NCBI RefSeq assembly: GCF_020697055.1
Contig: NZ_JAJFBP010000009.1
Coordinates: forward strand, 53,908-117,907
Direction: 5' to 3'
Source of the DNA: Panacagrimonas sp.
GTDB lineage: Bacteria; Pseudomonadota; Gammaproteobacteria; Nevskiales; Nevskiaceae
DNA length: 64,000 nucleotides
Below the pieces are notes generated by a model, which saw only the letters and a list, made by a program, of their open reading frames with translations, did not search any database and was not told where the DNA came from. Below are positions 1 to 8,392 of this stretch, piece by piece. The first letter of the stretch is position 1. Every line of letters begins with the position of its first letter. Both the position numbers and the translations under genes were made by a program.

Positions 1-334
1 TCGAATACGTCTCGCCGCCCGCATCGAAGATCCGTCCGTTGGTCGGCACGTGGCGGCGGACCACGTCCAGCGCCGCAAGGCAGTCCCAGTTCTTGGGCAG
101 ATCGTCCACCAGCGGCAAGCCGATGGCCCGCACCCGATCGACCGATTGGCGGACCTGTGCCATGTCCATCAGCACGCCGTTGTGCCACGGCGCGTCGGGC
201 TCGGCGCGGGGTGCGTCGGAACGCGCGCCATGACGCAGGCGCATCGACAGCCGAAATCCCGGGTCCGAAGTTTCGACGCCGCGCAGCAGCGCGGTCTTGA
301 CCGGTCTGAGCATCGTGACCATGGCCTTGAGCAT
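1..334 (-). CDS. Partial methyltransferase-like protein (3' end outside window)
   Basis: The reading frame is open from the window edge to an ATG at 334, which is preceded on the minus strand by a good Shine-Dalgarno run (GAGGGAG) about 3 bases away. The visible 111 residues begin MLKAMVTMLRPVKT and end in a segment reading NGRIFDAGGETYS. The hydrophobic strand followed by DAGGE looks like motif I of class I S-adenosylmethionine methyltransferases, so a small-molecule or sugar methyltransferase is the likeliest role; this is an inference from one motif. It lies 25 bp downstream of the GH9 gene on the same strand and next to a polysaccharide locus, which would suit a methyl-decoration enzyme. 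The C-terminal part is not in the window. Confidence 0.5.
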   Translation of the reverse strand, partial: MLKAMVTMLRPVKTALLRGVETSDPGFRLSMRLRHGARSDAPRAEPDAPWHNGVLMDMAQVRQSVDRVRAIGLPLVDDLPKNWDCLAALDVVRRHVPTNGRIFDAGGETYS

Positions 335-359
335 GCCTCCCTCGTGATGTGGGCTCACG

Positions 360-2273
360 TCATTCGACAAAGGACGAGAGCACCTTGACGTAATTCGCCT
401 GGATGCTGATGGAGGGCTCCGTGATGGAGTACGACGCCTGGCGTCCGTGTGCATTCCAGTCCCGATACGACTTCTGCGGCGGCTGCCCGACCGGCGGAAC
501 GAGCGCCGGCGGCACCCCGTCCTTCAAGGCGCTCGCGTTGGGGCCGCCGGTGACGAAACCGGGCGCGGGACCGCATTCGGATTCGAGTGCGTTGGACCAG
601 CGCGAACCGGGCGCGAACCACTGGCTGAACGCCTCGTTGACCGAGCGCGTCGCGCCCAGCGGATACATGTTGGTCATGTAGACCATGCCGAACGGATTGA
701 CGCCGTGCAGGTAGTGCAGCGTCTCGAGCGCCCGGGCGCGAAATTCGGTCGCGCGCCCGGGCATCAGCCCGAAGGCCGGCATGTCGAGATTGCTGCCCGC
801 GTAGTTGAGGCGGATGGTGTTGCTGCCCCAGTGGTACTGCTCCCGGTGCAGGTAGTTGCGATAAAGGTCTTCGTCGTCGATGCCGTAGACGTGGGTCTTT
901 GCCGATCCGGCGTCCGCCAGCTTGGCTTCGAGAATCGAGCGCTTCACGTCCGGATCCGCGCCGGCAAGCGTGGTGTAGAACAGCAGCGAATCGCCGAAAT
1001 GCGCGTCGTAGCGCGACCAGCCGAAATCGTGGAACGGACGCAGGCGCCGGTAGTTCGCCTTCACGTGGATGTTGAAGCGCGGCTCGCCCGTGATCGCGAA
1101 CAGGTAGATGGCGGCGACGACCGAGAGCGCGTCCTGCGTCGGTGCGTCCACGTCGGCGTCGCCCGACAGCACTTTCTGTTCGTCGCAATCGGTTTCTCGC
1201 CGCGGGCTTTCGGTGAAAGCGTCGAATCCGCGCGCCGCACGTCGCCGAAGATCGCGCGCCTGACGCTCGAGGCCGTGCACGCGATCGAGCACCAGCGCCG
1301 CGTGGGCGAACATCGCGGCCGACGAGATCGTCGCCGAGGTGCAGGTTCCCACGTAGTAGCGCGCCTGACGGTCGCTGCTCGGCGGTGACGCCGGCGCATG
1401 CCGGGTCACACCCACCTTGAGCAACGAAGTCCCATCCTTGTTCTGCATTTTTTTCAGCCAGTCGATCTGCCAAAGCACTTCGTCGAGCAGGTCGGGCACG
1501 CCGTTGCCGGACTCGGGAATGCCGACGTCGTCCGTGAACGCGCCGGGGGCCCGCAGGTAAGCCGTGAGCAAGGAATGTACCGCCCCGCTCGCGAAGGTCA
1601 CGTACTTGTTCGTATCCCCCGCATCGAACCAGCCGCCGCTGAGGTCCCGTGCGCTCGAGGCGTCTTTCGGACGACGGATGTCCCGCGCTTCGGTGTCCTG
1701 CAATTTGCCGGCATACGCGGGGGAATCCGTCCAACATGCATCGGCGAACGGCTGCGACTTTGCACATCCACTGCGTTGATAGAAGAACACGCGCAGCGCT
1801 GTACGCAGCAGCGGCGCGTAAACGGCACGGTCGATGCGAAACACGGCCGACCGCCGACCGCGTTCCCGATCGAACAGGTAGTAGGCGCCGGGTTCCCGAA
1901 CGCGGGTGAAGTCGAACCACCAGCCGGAATCGCCCGACGAAGGCTGGACCGCGCCGCCGCGCCACGGCTGCAGCGGTCCGGAGAACACCACGCGGTGGTT
2001 GGCGGCCGATCGCACGTCGTAGCCGGTGCGACCGGGGGCGAAACGGTCGCCTGCATCGAAGCCCCGATGGGGTGTGCGGATCACCGCCACCTTCGGGTCG
2101 GTGGGGCGGTAGCCGAATTGGTCGACGAGGATATGAGGATCAAAGGGAGGGGTCGAAGGGTTCTGCGACGCGGTGGTGCGAGCCACGGCGGAGCCGCTGC
2201 ACAGCACGCCGACGAGGACCAGAGCCAGCGCGAGGCCCGCGCCGGAGCCGCCTTTCCGAGCGTTTTTGATCAT
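360..2273 (-). CDS. Secreted glycoside hydrolase family 9 (endoglucanase-type)
   Basis: Predicted 637-residue periplasmic or secreted glycanase that hydrolyses beta-1,4 glucan-type backbones by inversion. The ATG at 2273 is chosen because it starts a clean signal peptide (residues 1-31, ending SAVA) ; a longer frame up to 2351 would bury it. An N-terminal Ig-like CelD_N domain follows (HILVDQFGYRP near residue 47), then the (alpha/alpha)6 catalytic domain. The GH9 catalytic aspartate motif DAGDTNKY is at about 217-224 and the candidate acid glutamate is E619 in SITEPSISIQ close to the C-terminus. It is divergent from the polymerase-like gene at 2312 with only 38 bp between the longest frames, so they probably share a control region. 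Location beside an exopolysaccharide operon suggests it trims or releases that polymer rather than feeding on plant cellulose; that is inferred. Confidence 0.88.
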   Translation of the reverse strand: MIKNARKGGSGAGLALALVLVGVLCSGSAVARTTASQNPSTPPFDPHILVDQFGYRPTDPKVAVIRTPHRGFDAGDRFAPGRTGYDVRSAANHRVVFSGPLQPWRGGAVQPSSGDSGWWFDFTRVREPGAYYLFDRERGRRSAVFRIDRAVYAPLLRTALRVFFYQRSGCAKSQPFADACWTDSPAYAGKLQDTEARDIRRPKDASSARDLSGGWFDAGDTNKYVTFASGAVHSLLTAYLRAPGAFTDDVGIPESGNGVPDLLDEVLWQIDWLKKMQNKDGTSLLKVGVTRHAPASPPSSDRQARYYVGTCTSATISSAAMFAHAALVLDRVHGLERQARDLRRRAARGFDAFTESPRRETDCDEQKVLSGDADVDAPTQDALSVVAAIYLFAITGEPRFNIHVKANYRRLRPFHDFGWSRYDAHFGDSLLFYTTLAGADPDVKRSILEAKLADAGSAKTHVYGIDDEDLYRNYLHREQYHWGSNTIRLNYAGSNLDMPAFGLMPGRATEFRARALETLHYLHGVNPFGMVYMTNMYPLGATRSVNEAFSQWFAPGSRWSNALESECGPAPGFVTGGPNASALKDGVPPALVPPVGQPPQKSYRDWNAHGRQASYSITEPSISIQANYVKVLSSFVE

Positions 2274-2311
2274 GTTTCGCGTGCCGTCATACGACCGAAT
2301 ACCATCCGCAA

Positions 2312-3637
2312 ATGAAGGTCGACTCTGCAATTTCGCGTCCACCGCTGGCAAATGCGCCGACGCGGACGTGGTCGCGCGATGCCATGCATCCCTGGCCGGT
2401 GACGTTGCTGTGGTCCTGCGCCTTCGTCTTCACCGTCATCGAGATCACGAACACCACGTTCGGCGCGATGACGCTGAGCTTCAAGCAGATGTGGCTGCCG
2501 CCGCTGCTGTTCGCCGGGTTCCTGATCGTGCGCCGCTTCAGCCTGACGCTCGCGCTGCTACCGCACCTGAACACCGGCATGTTCCTGACGCTGGCCTGGG
2601 CTCTGCTCAGCGCCGCGTGGTCGCCGTTGCCGGGCTACACGGTGTCCCAGGTGGTGGCGATCACCGGCGTGTCGATGATCGCGATCGCGTTCAGCGTCGT
2701 GTCCTGGCGCCCGGGGCGGTTCGAGGACGTGCTGACGACGACGGTGACCACGGTGCTGGTGCTCTCGCTGGTCTATGCCGTGGTCTTCCCTGCATGGGGC
2801 GTGCACTCGGAATCCGACTTCTCGCTGGCCGGATCGTGGCGCGGCATCACGTACCAGAAGAACTCGCTCGGCCAGGTTGCCACCGTCGGCCTGATCCTGT
2901 GGACCTACCGGATGCTGACGCGCCGCAATTCGTGGCAGGCGTGTCTGCTGGGCATCGCGTTGTCGGTCTTCATGGTGGTGAAGTCGCGCAGCAACACCGC
3001 GCTGGTGGCCGCAACGCTGTCCTGCATGATGATGTTCGCGATCCTGCGGCCGGCGCTGCTGCTGAGCGGCGCGGCGCGGCAGCTGATCTTCGTGTCGCTG
3101 GCCCTGGTCATCCCGGTGGTCGGCTTCCTGGCCGTCGCCACCGATCTGCTGCAACCGATCGGCGAGTTCTTCGGCAAGGGCGGCACGTTCACGGGCCGCG
3201 CCGACATCTGGCGAGAGGTCTTCGTCGAGATCGCCAAGCATCCGATCATGGGGATCGGCTTCAGCGCGTTCTGGGGCGGCGAGTACTCGCTGGCCGGCAA
3301 CATCATCCGCAAGCTGGGCTGGGCGGTCCCCGGCGCGCACAACGGCTATCTCGACATCATCAACGAGCTCGGCCTGATCGGCATCACGTTCTTCGCGATC
3401 TTCCTGGCGCTGCATGCCCGTGCGCTGGGCCAGTTGTCGCGGTTCGATCGTCCGAGGTTCGCGCTGCTGGCGGGCCTGTTCCTCTACCTCGTGCTGGTCG
3501 ACTTCTCCGAGAGCGGCTGGTTTCGTCCCATCACGCAGACGCACCTGATCGGCATGTACTGCTCCATCGAAGTCTCCCGTCTCCTGCTGCAGCGCCGTTT
3601 CGCGCTCGCCAGCCACCGCGAGGCGCAACGCCCGTGA
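2312..3637 (+). CDS. O-antigen ligase/polymerase-like membrane protein (Wzy/WaaL family)
   Basis: Polytopic inner-membrane protein of up to 441 residues with about ten hydrophobic helices and a large periplasmic loop toward the C-terminal third, the layout of Wzy_C (PF04932) proteins. The loop contains the typical ligase/polymerase segment PGAHNGYLDIINELG preceded by GIGFSAFWGG. Such proteins either polymerise lipid-linked repeat units or ligate finished glycans to an acceptor; the sequence alone does not separate the two. Two starts are possible: 2312 and 2384 (MHPWPVTLLW, just before the first helix); the later one removes 24 unconserved-looking residues and leaves 110 bp to the divergent GH9 gene. 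Its TGA overlaps the GTG start of the next gene, so the operon is translationally coupled from here. Confidence 0.8.
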   Translation: MKVDSAISRPPLANAPTRTWSRDAMHPWPVTLLWSCAFVFTVIEITNTTFGAMTLSFKQMWLPPLLFAGFLIVRRFSLTLALLPHLNTGMFLTLAWALLSAAWSPLPGYTVSQVVAITGVSMIAIAFSVVSWRPGRFEDVLTTTVTTVLVLSLVYAVVFPAWGVHSESDFSLAGSWRGITYQKNSLGQVATVGLILWTYRMLTRRNSWQACLLGIALSVFMVVKSRSNTALVAATLSCMMMFAILRPALLLSGAARQLIFVSLALVIPVVGFLAVATDLLQPIGEFFGKGGTFTGRADIWREVFVEIAKHPIMGIGFSAFWGGEYSLAGNIIRKLGWAVPGAHNGYLDIINELGLIGITFFAIFLALHARALGQLSRFDRPRFALLAGLFLYLVLVDFSESGWFRPITQTHLIGMYCSIEVSRLLLQRRFALASHREAQRP

Positions 3638-4662
3638 TCGTCCGCGCAAAAGCGCCTCTGCGGCTGGGTCTGGCCGGCGGCGGCACCGACGTGTCGCCCT
3701 ACTCCGATACCTACGGCGGATGCGTGCTCAACGCGAGCATCGACATGCACGCCTACACCACGATCGAACCGCTGCCCAACGGCGGGCTCGAGTTCGTGGC
3801 AAAGGATCTGCAGCAGTCCTTCAGTGCGCCGACCGGAGCGGCGGTGCCGCTGGAAGGCGCGCTGATGCTGCACAAGGCCGTGCACGCGCGGGTCGTGCAC
3901 GATTTCATGGGCGGGCGACGTTCGCTGCCGGTTCGCGTCACCACCTATTCGGACGCCCCGCCCGGATCGGGCCTGGGCACGTCCTCGACGCTGGTGGTGT
4001 CGATCCTGGCGGCCTACCAGGAACTGCTGAAGCTGCCGCTGGGCGATTACGACCTCGCCAAGCTCGCGTACGACATCGAGCGGCGCGACTGCGGTCTGTC
4101 GGGCGGCAAGCAGGATCAGTACGCGGCGACGTTCGGCGGTGTGAACTTCATGGAGTTCTCGGCCGACGACAAGGTGGTCATCAATCCGCTGCGGATCCGC
4201 GAGCCGATCCTCAACGAGCTGCACTCGCGCATGCTGCTGTACTACACCGGGCAGTCGCGCGAGTCGGCCAAGATCATCGACGACCAGATCAGGGCGGTGT
4301 CGACCGACAACCGCCAGTCGGTCGACTCGATGCACGAGGTCAAGCGCATCGCCTTCGAGATGAAGGAGCGTCTGCTCAAGAACGATCTCGACGGCGTCAC
4401 CGACCTGTTCCGGTCGTCGTGGGAAGCCAAGAAGAAGATGGCGGCTTCGATTTCCAACGCCGACATCGAGCGCGCCGCGGGTGTGGCGATGGATGCCGGA
4501 GCGCAGGCGGTGAAGGTCTCCGGCGCGGGCGGCGGCGGCTTCATGATCATCCTGACCAACCCGACACAGAAGCTCGACGTCCAGCGCGCGCTGGCCGACA
4601 CCGGCGGACAATTCGTCCGTTTCAACTTCGTCTCTCAAGGAGTCCAGACATGGGCGCGATAA
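3634..4662 (+). CDS. hddA: D-glycero-D-manno-heptose 7-phosphate kinase (GHMP family)
   Basis: 342-residue GHMP-superfamily sugar kinase, predicted to phosphorylate D-glycero-alpha-D-manno-heptose 7-phosphate at C1 in the GDP-heptose pathway. Visible motifs are the N-terminal substrate region RLGLAGGGTDV (10-20), the ATP-binding glycine-serine loop PPGSGLGTSS (109-118) and the C-terminal motif 3 KVSGAGGGGF (294-303). The start is the GTG at 3634, because this puts RAKAPLRLGLAGGG at the expected N-terminus and overlaps the preceding stop by four bases (GTGA). Its end overlaps gmhA by 13 bases. The assignment as heptose kinase rather than a related kinase (galactokinase, mevalonate kinase) rests on the overall HddA-like sequence and on gmhA and hddC being the next two genes. 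Confidence 0.88.
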   Translation: MIVRAKAPLRLGLAGGGTDVSPYSDTYGGCVLNASIDMHAYTTIEPLPNGGLEFVAKDLQQSFSAPTGAAVPLEGALMLHKAVHARVVHDFMGGRRSLPVRVTTYSDAPPGSGLGTSSTLVVSILAAYQELLKLPLGDYDLAKLAYDIERRDCGLSGGKQDQYAATFGGVNFMEFSADDKVVINPLRIREPILNELHSRMLLYYTGQSRESAKIIDDQIRAVSTDNRQSVDSMHEVKRIAFEMKERLLKNDLDGVTDLFRSSWEAKKKMAASISNADIERAAGVAMDAGAQAVKVSGAGGGGFMIILTNPTQKLDVQRALADTGGQFVRFNFVSQGVQTWAR

Positions 4663-5270
4663 ACGTGGCCGCGGTGAGGGCGATGATCGTCGCCTCGCTC
4701 GAGGCCAAGCAGAAAGTCCTGGGCGACGAGCGACTGCTGGCCGCCATCGTCGAGGTCGCGGAGCAGGTCGAGCGTGCGCTGCGCGCCGGCAACAAGGTGA
4801 TGCTCGCGGGCAACGGCGGCTCGGCCGCGGACTCGCAGCACATCGCGGCGGAGTTCGTCAGCCGTTTCGAGTTCGATCGGCCGGGACTGCCGTCGATCGC
4901 GCTGACCACCGACACCTCGATGCTCACCGCCATCGGCAACGATTACGGCTACGAGCACGTGTTCTCCCGCCAGGTGCAGGCCAACGGACGTGCCGGCGAC
5001 GTCTTCATCGGCATCTCCACGTCCGGCAACTCCAAGAACGTCATGCTGGCCGTCGAAGCGTGCAAGAAGATGGGCATCACCACCGTGGCGCTGTGCGGCG
5101 CCGGCGGCAAGCTCAAGGATCTGTGCGACCACGCGCTGGCGGTACCGTCCACGCACACCCCGCGCATCCAGGAGAACCACATCCTGATCGGCCACGCCAT
5201 CTGCGCGCTGGTCGAAGAAGCGATCTGGGGCGAAGAGTACAAACCCAAACCGGCCCTCAAAGCCTTGTGA
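4650..5270 (+). CDS. gmhA: Phosphoheptose isomerase (SIS domain)
   Basis: 206-residue cytosolic isomerase converting sedoheptulose 7-phosphate to D-glycero-D-manno-heptose 7-phosphate, the first step of heptose precursor synthesis. The protein is a single SIS domain: NGGSAADSQHIAAEF (55-69) carries the metal/catalytic H64 and E68 equivalents, ISTSGNSKN follows near 121, and the C-terminal helix holds Q174 and H182 in QENHILIGH. The ATG at 4650 lies inside the end of hddA and has a Shine-Dalgarno (CAAGGAG) at 4636-4642. Length and motifs match the family well. Confidence 0.93.
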   Translation: MGAINVAAVRAMIVASLEAKQKVLGDERLLAAIVEVAEQVERALRAGNKVMLAGNGGSAADSQHIAAEFVSRFEFDRPGLPSIALTTDTSMLTAIGNDYGYEHVFSRQVQANGRAGDVFIGISTSGNSKNVMLAVEACKKMGITTVALCGAGGKLKDLCDHALAVPSTHTPRIQENHILIGHAICALVEEAIWGEEYKPKPALKAL

Positions 5271-5376
5271 TCGGCATTCGACTCGGTGCGTCGCGGCGCG
5301 GCCGCGACGGGGTGCGGGACGCGGCCCGCCCGATCAAGGCGATCCGGCATCGTCCGATCGGCTCGCGGGTGCGCAC

Positions 5377-6081
5377 GTGATCGATCAGGCGGTCATCCTC
5401 GCCGGAGGCTTCGGCACGCGGCTCGCGGCCGTGGTCTCTGACGTGCCCAAGCCGATGGCGCCCGTTGCCGGCCGGCCGTTCCTCGAACGCCTGCTCGATC
5501 GGCTCGAATCGCAGGGCGTCCGCCACGCGGTGCTGGCGGTCGGCTATCGCAGCCAGATCATCCGCTCGCATTTCGGCGCGGCGCGCGGCGCGATGAAGCT
5601 GAGCTACTCGGAGGAGACCGAACCGCTGGGCACCGGCGGTGCGTTGCGACAGGCGTTCGACTCGCAGGCGCTGAGTCGCGCCATCGCGCTCAACGGCGAC
5701 ACCTGGTGCGACGTCGATCTGCACGCGCTGTCGCGCAGCCACGCCGCCGCCGGCACGCTGGCGACGCTCACGCTGGTCCACCAGGACGACGCCTCGCGCT
5801 TCGGCACCGTGGACATCGATCCACGCGGACGGGTCAGCGGGTTTCGCGAAAAGCGCCCCGACGCGGGCGGCGGACTGATCAACGCCGGCGTCTACGCGCT
5901 GGATCGCGGCGTGTTCGACCTGGCGCCGGCGGCGATGCGCTTTTCGTTCGAGAACGACGTGCTGCAGGCGCGCGCCGCCGAGGGCCGCTTCGGATCGCAC
6001 ATCGCGCACGGCGCCACGTTCATCGACATCGGCGTGCCGGACGACTACGCGCGCGCCCAGACGCTGCTGGCCCGCGCATGA
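5377..6081 (+). CDS. hddC: Heptose-1-phosphate nucleotidyltransferase
   Basis: 234-residue nucleotidyltransferase of the NTP_transferase (GT-A-like) family, predicted to make GDP-D-glycero-alpha-D-manno-heptose. The nucleotide-binding signature LAGGFGTRL is at 8-16, LGTGGAL at 84-90 and the metal-binding NGD at 106-108. The start is a GTG; the 106-bp gap upstream contains no gene, only a GC hairpin around 5290-5309. Together with hddA and gmhA it supplies three of the four steps to GDP-heptose; the phosphatase GmhB is not in this window and may be shared with the ADP-heptose route elsewhere. A mannose- or glucose-1-phosphate nucleotidyltransferase would look similar, so substrate identity is by context. 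The stop overlaps the next ATG (ATGA). Confidence 0.8.
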   Translation: MIDQAVILAGGFGTRLAAVVSDVPKPMAPVAGRPFLERLLDRLESQGVRHAVLAVGYRSQIIRSHFGAARGAMKLSYSEETEPLGTGGALRQAFDSQALSRAIALNGDTWCDVDLHALSRSHAAAGTLATLTLVHQDDASRFGTVDIDPRGRVSGFREKRPDAGGGLINAGVYALDRGVFDLAPAAMRFSFENDVLQARAAEGRFGSHIAHGATFIDIGVPDDYARAQTLLARA

Positions 6082-6863
6082 GCACGCAAATCGGCAACCC
6101 GGCGGCGGGGACGGTGAACGTCGCGGGCGTGGAGCTGCACGACCTGTCGCGCGCCGAACTGCTGCAGCGCCTCAACGACGGGGTGTTCTTCAACCCCAAC
6201 GTCGACGTGATCATGAAGCTGCGCCGCGATCCCGAATTCTTCGAGATGTTCCATCGCGCCGAGTTCCGCATCTGCGACAGCCGCATCGTCGAGCTCGGCG
6301 CGCGGTTCCTCGGGACGCCGGTCAAGGAGAAGATCTCCGGCTCGGATTTCTTCGGCGAGTTCTGCCACTACCACCGCGCCAACCCCGACGTTCGCGTGTT
6401 CCTGCTCGGCGCCGGGCCGGGTGTCGCGGAGCAGGCTCGGCGGCGCATCAACGATCGTGAAGGTCGCGAGATCATCGTGGCCGCGCATTCGCCCAGCTTC
6501 GGTTTCGAGCACAAGCCGCAGGAGAGCAGCGAACTGGTCGATCGCGTCAACGCGTCGGGCGCAACCGTGCTGGCGGTGGGCGTGGGCGCGCCCAAGCAGG
6601 AGAAGTGGATCATGCGCAACCGCGACTACATGCCCGGTGTGCGCGTGTTCATGGCGGTGGGCGCCACCATCGACTTCGAGGCCGGCGTGCTGCCGCGCGC
6701 GCCCGAATGGATGCAGAAGTTCGGCGTGGAGTGGGCGTACCGGCTGTGGCGCGAGCCGCGCCGGCTGTGGCGCCGCTATCTGCTGGAGAACACCCCCTTC
6801 CTGTGGTTGATGGTGCTCCAGCGGCTCGGGCGGCTGCCGGGTACGCCGCAGCACAGGCACTGA
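6078..6863 (+). CDS. WecG/TagA/CpsF (GT26) glycosyltransferase
   Basis: 261-residue glycosyltransferase of family GT26, which includes WecG, TagA and xanthan GumM. These enzymes add a sugar to an undecaprenyl-pyrophosphate-linked acceptor at the cytoplasmic membrane face. Seen in the sequence: NPNVDVIMKLRRDPEF near residues 38-53, ICDSRIVELGARFLG, the Rossmann-like VFLLGAGPGVAEQA, the segment AVGVGAPKQEKW, and an arginine-rich amphipathic C-terminal tail (RLWREPRRLWRRYL) typical of the membrane-associating end of the family. It starts four bases inside hddC (ATGA), so it is probably coupled. Which sugar is transferred cannot be read from sequence; manno-heptose is possible from the neighbours. 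Confidence 0.88.
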   Translation: MSTQIGNPAAGTVNVAGVELHDLSRAELLQRLNDGVFFNPNVDVIMKLRRDPEFFEMFHRAEFRICDSRIVELGARFLGTPVKEKISGSDFFGEFCHYHRANPDVRVFLLGAGPGVAEQARRRINDREGREIIVAAHSPSFGFEHKPQESSELVDRVNASGATVLAVGVGAPKQEKWIMRNRDYMPGVRVFMAVGATIDFEAGVLPRAPEWMQKFGVEWAYRLWREPRRLWRRYLLENTPFLWLMVLQRLGRLPGTPQHRH

Positions 6864-6870
6864 GGCGCGC

Positions 6871-8382
6871 GTGCTCTTCAATTCGCCGGAATTCCTGTTC
6901 GCGTTCCTGCCGCTGACGCTGGCGTTGTTCTTCCTGTTCGGAAGCCGGCTGGGCGCACGCGCCGCGATGTTCTGGCTGATCGCCGCCTCGCTGTTCTTCT
7001 ACAGCTGGTGGGAGCCCAAGAATCTGCTGCTGCTGGTGTTCTCGCTGCTGTTCAACTACCGGCTCTCGCAGTGGCTGATCGCCCGCACCGAGGCCGGGCG
7101 GCCGAGCAAGCCCGGACTGGTCCTGGGCATCGCGGTGAACCTGGGACTGCTGGGCTGGTTCAAGTACGCCAATTTCTTCGCCGACAACATCGGATCGCTG
7201 GTCGGCCGGGATTGGGACTTCGGCACGATCGTGCTGCCCCTGGCGATCTCGTTCTTCACCTTCCAGCAGATCAGCTACCTGGTGGACGGCTATCGCGGGC
7301 AGGTGCAGCGCTGCTCGGCGCTGGACTACACGCTGGTGGTCACGTTCTTCCCGCACCTGATCGCGGGCCCGATCGTGCGCTACCAGTCGGTCCTGCCGCA
7401 GTTCAAGGTTCCCGGCGTGTTCGCCTGGGACGCCAATCGCGTCGGCTGCGGCCTGACGCTGTTCGTGATGGGCCTGTTCAAGAAGATGGTGTTCGCCGAC
7501 GGCATCGCGCCGTACGCGAACTCGGCGTTCGATGCGGCCGCGCAGGGCGTGACGCTGACTTTCAGCGAAGCCTGGATCGGTGCGCTGGCCTACACCTGCC
7601 AGCTCTATTTCGATTTCTCCGGCTACTCGGACATGGCGATCGGCATCGCCTGGATGTTCGGCATCCGCTTCGCGCTCAACTTCGACTCGCCGTACAAGGC
7701 CACGTCGATCATCGATTTCTGGCGGCGCTGGCACATGACGCTGTCGGCGTTCCTGCGCGACTACCTCTACATCGCGCTCGGCGGAAGCCGCCACGGCGCG
7801 GTACGCCGCTACGCCAACCTCGCGACCACGATGCTGCTCGGCGGCCTGTGGCACGGCGCCGGCTGGACGTTCGTCGTGTGGGGCGGCCTGCACGGCTCGT
7901 ATCTGGTGGTGAACCACGGCTGGCGCGCGCTGTCGGCGCGCCTGGGTTTCACAGACGAGCGCCCGCTGCTGCCGCGACCGGTCGCGTGGCTGATCACGTT
8001 CCTGGCGGTGGTCGCGGCCTGGGTGCTGTTCCGCGCCCACGACCTGTCCTCGGCCGGCTCGATGCTGGCCTCGATGGTCGGCGTCCACGGCTTCGAGTGG
8101 GCGTTCACCGCCAACGTCGGCATCCCGCGGCGCTACGCGGTGATCGGCATCGTCGTGCTGCTGGGCATCGCGGTGACCATGCCCAACACGCAGCAGTGGC
8201 TCGCGCGTTTTTCGCCCGCACTGGACCGGCCGGATCGCACGCTGTTGCGTCCGGTCCAGCGCATGGTGGATCGGGTGCACTGGCGGCCGGGCGTGATGTG
8301 GAGCGCGCTGGGCGGCGCGATGGCGGCGGCGTGCGTGCTGTCGCTGACGCGCGTCAGCCAGTTCATCTACTTCCAGTTCTGA
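6871..8382 (+). CDS. MBOAT-family polysaccharide O-acyltransferase (AlgI-like)
   Basis: 503-residue polytopic membrane protein of the MBOAT family, related to alginate O-acetyltransferase AlgI. Such proteins move acetyl groups across the inner membrane to a periplasmic SGNH partner that O-acetylates a polysaccharide. Diagnostic segments are the N-terminal LFNSPEFLFAFLP, FWRRWHMTLS around residue 283, and WHGAGWTFVVWGGLHG around 326 with the conserved active-site histidine. The start is a GTG, seven bases after the GT26 stop. The next gene encodes the expected SGNH partner. Confidence 0.92.
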   Translation: MLFNSPEFLFAFLPLTLALFFLFGSRLGARAAMFWLIAASLFFYSWWEPKNLLLLVFSLLFNYRLSQWLIARTEAGRPSKPGLVLGIAVNLGLLGWFKYANFFADNIGSLVGRDWDFGTIVLPLAISFFTFQQISYLVDGYRGQVQRCSALDYTLVVTFFPHLIAGPIVRYQSVLPQFKVPGVFAWDANRVGCGLTLFVMGLFKKMVFADGIAPYANSAFDAAAQGVTLTFSEAWIGALAYTCQLYFDFSGYSDMAIGIAWMFGIRFALNFDSPYKATSIIDFWRRWHMTLSAFLRDYLYIALGGSRHGAVRRYANLATTMLLGGLWHGAGWTFVVWGGLHGSYLVVNHGWRALSARLGFTDERPLLPRPVAWLITFLAVVAAWVLFRAHDLSSAGSMLASMVGVHGFEWAFTANVGIPRRYAVIGIVVLLGIAVTMPNTQQWLARFSPALDRPDRTLLRPVQRMVDRVHWRPGVMWSALGGAMAAACVLSLTRVSQFIYFQF

Positions 8383-8392
8383 CGAGGACCGC

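Noticed and set aside
5271..5376. Missing gmhB in the gap between gmhA and hddC
   Set aside because: Only 106 bp with no domain; the frame through it belongs to a shadow. It has a GTCGCGG hairpin but no T run, so it is not called a terminator.
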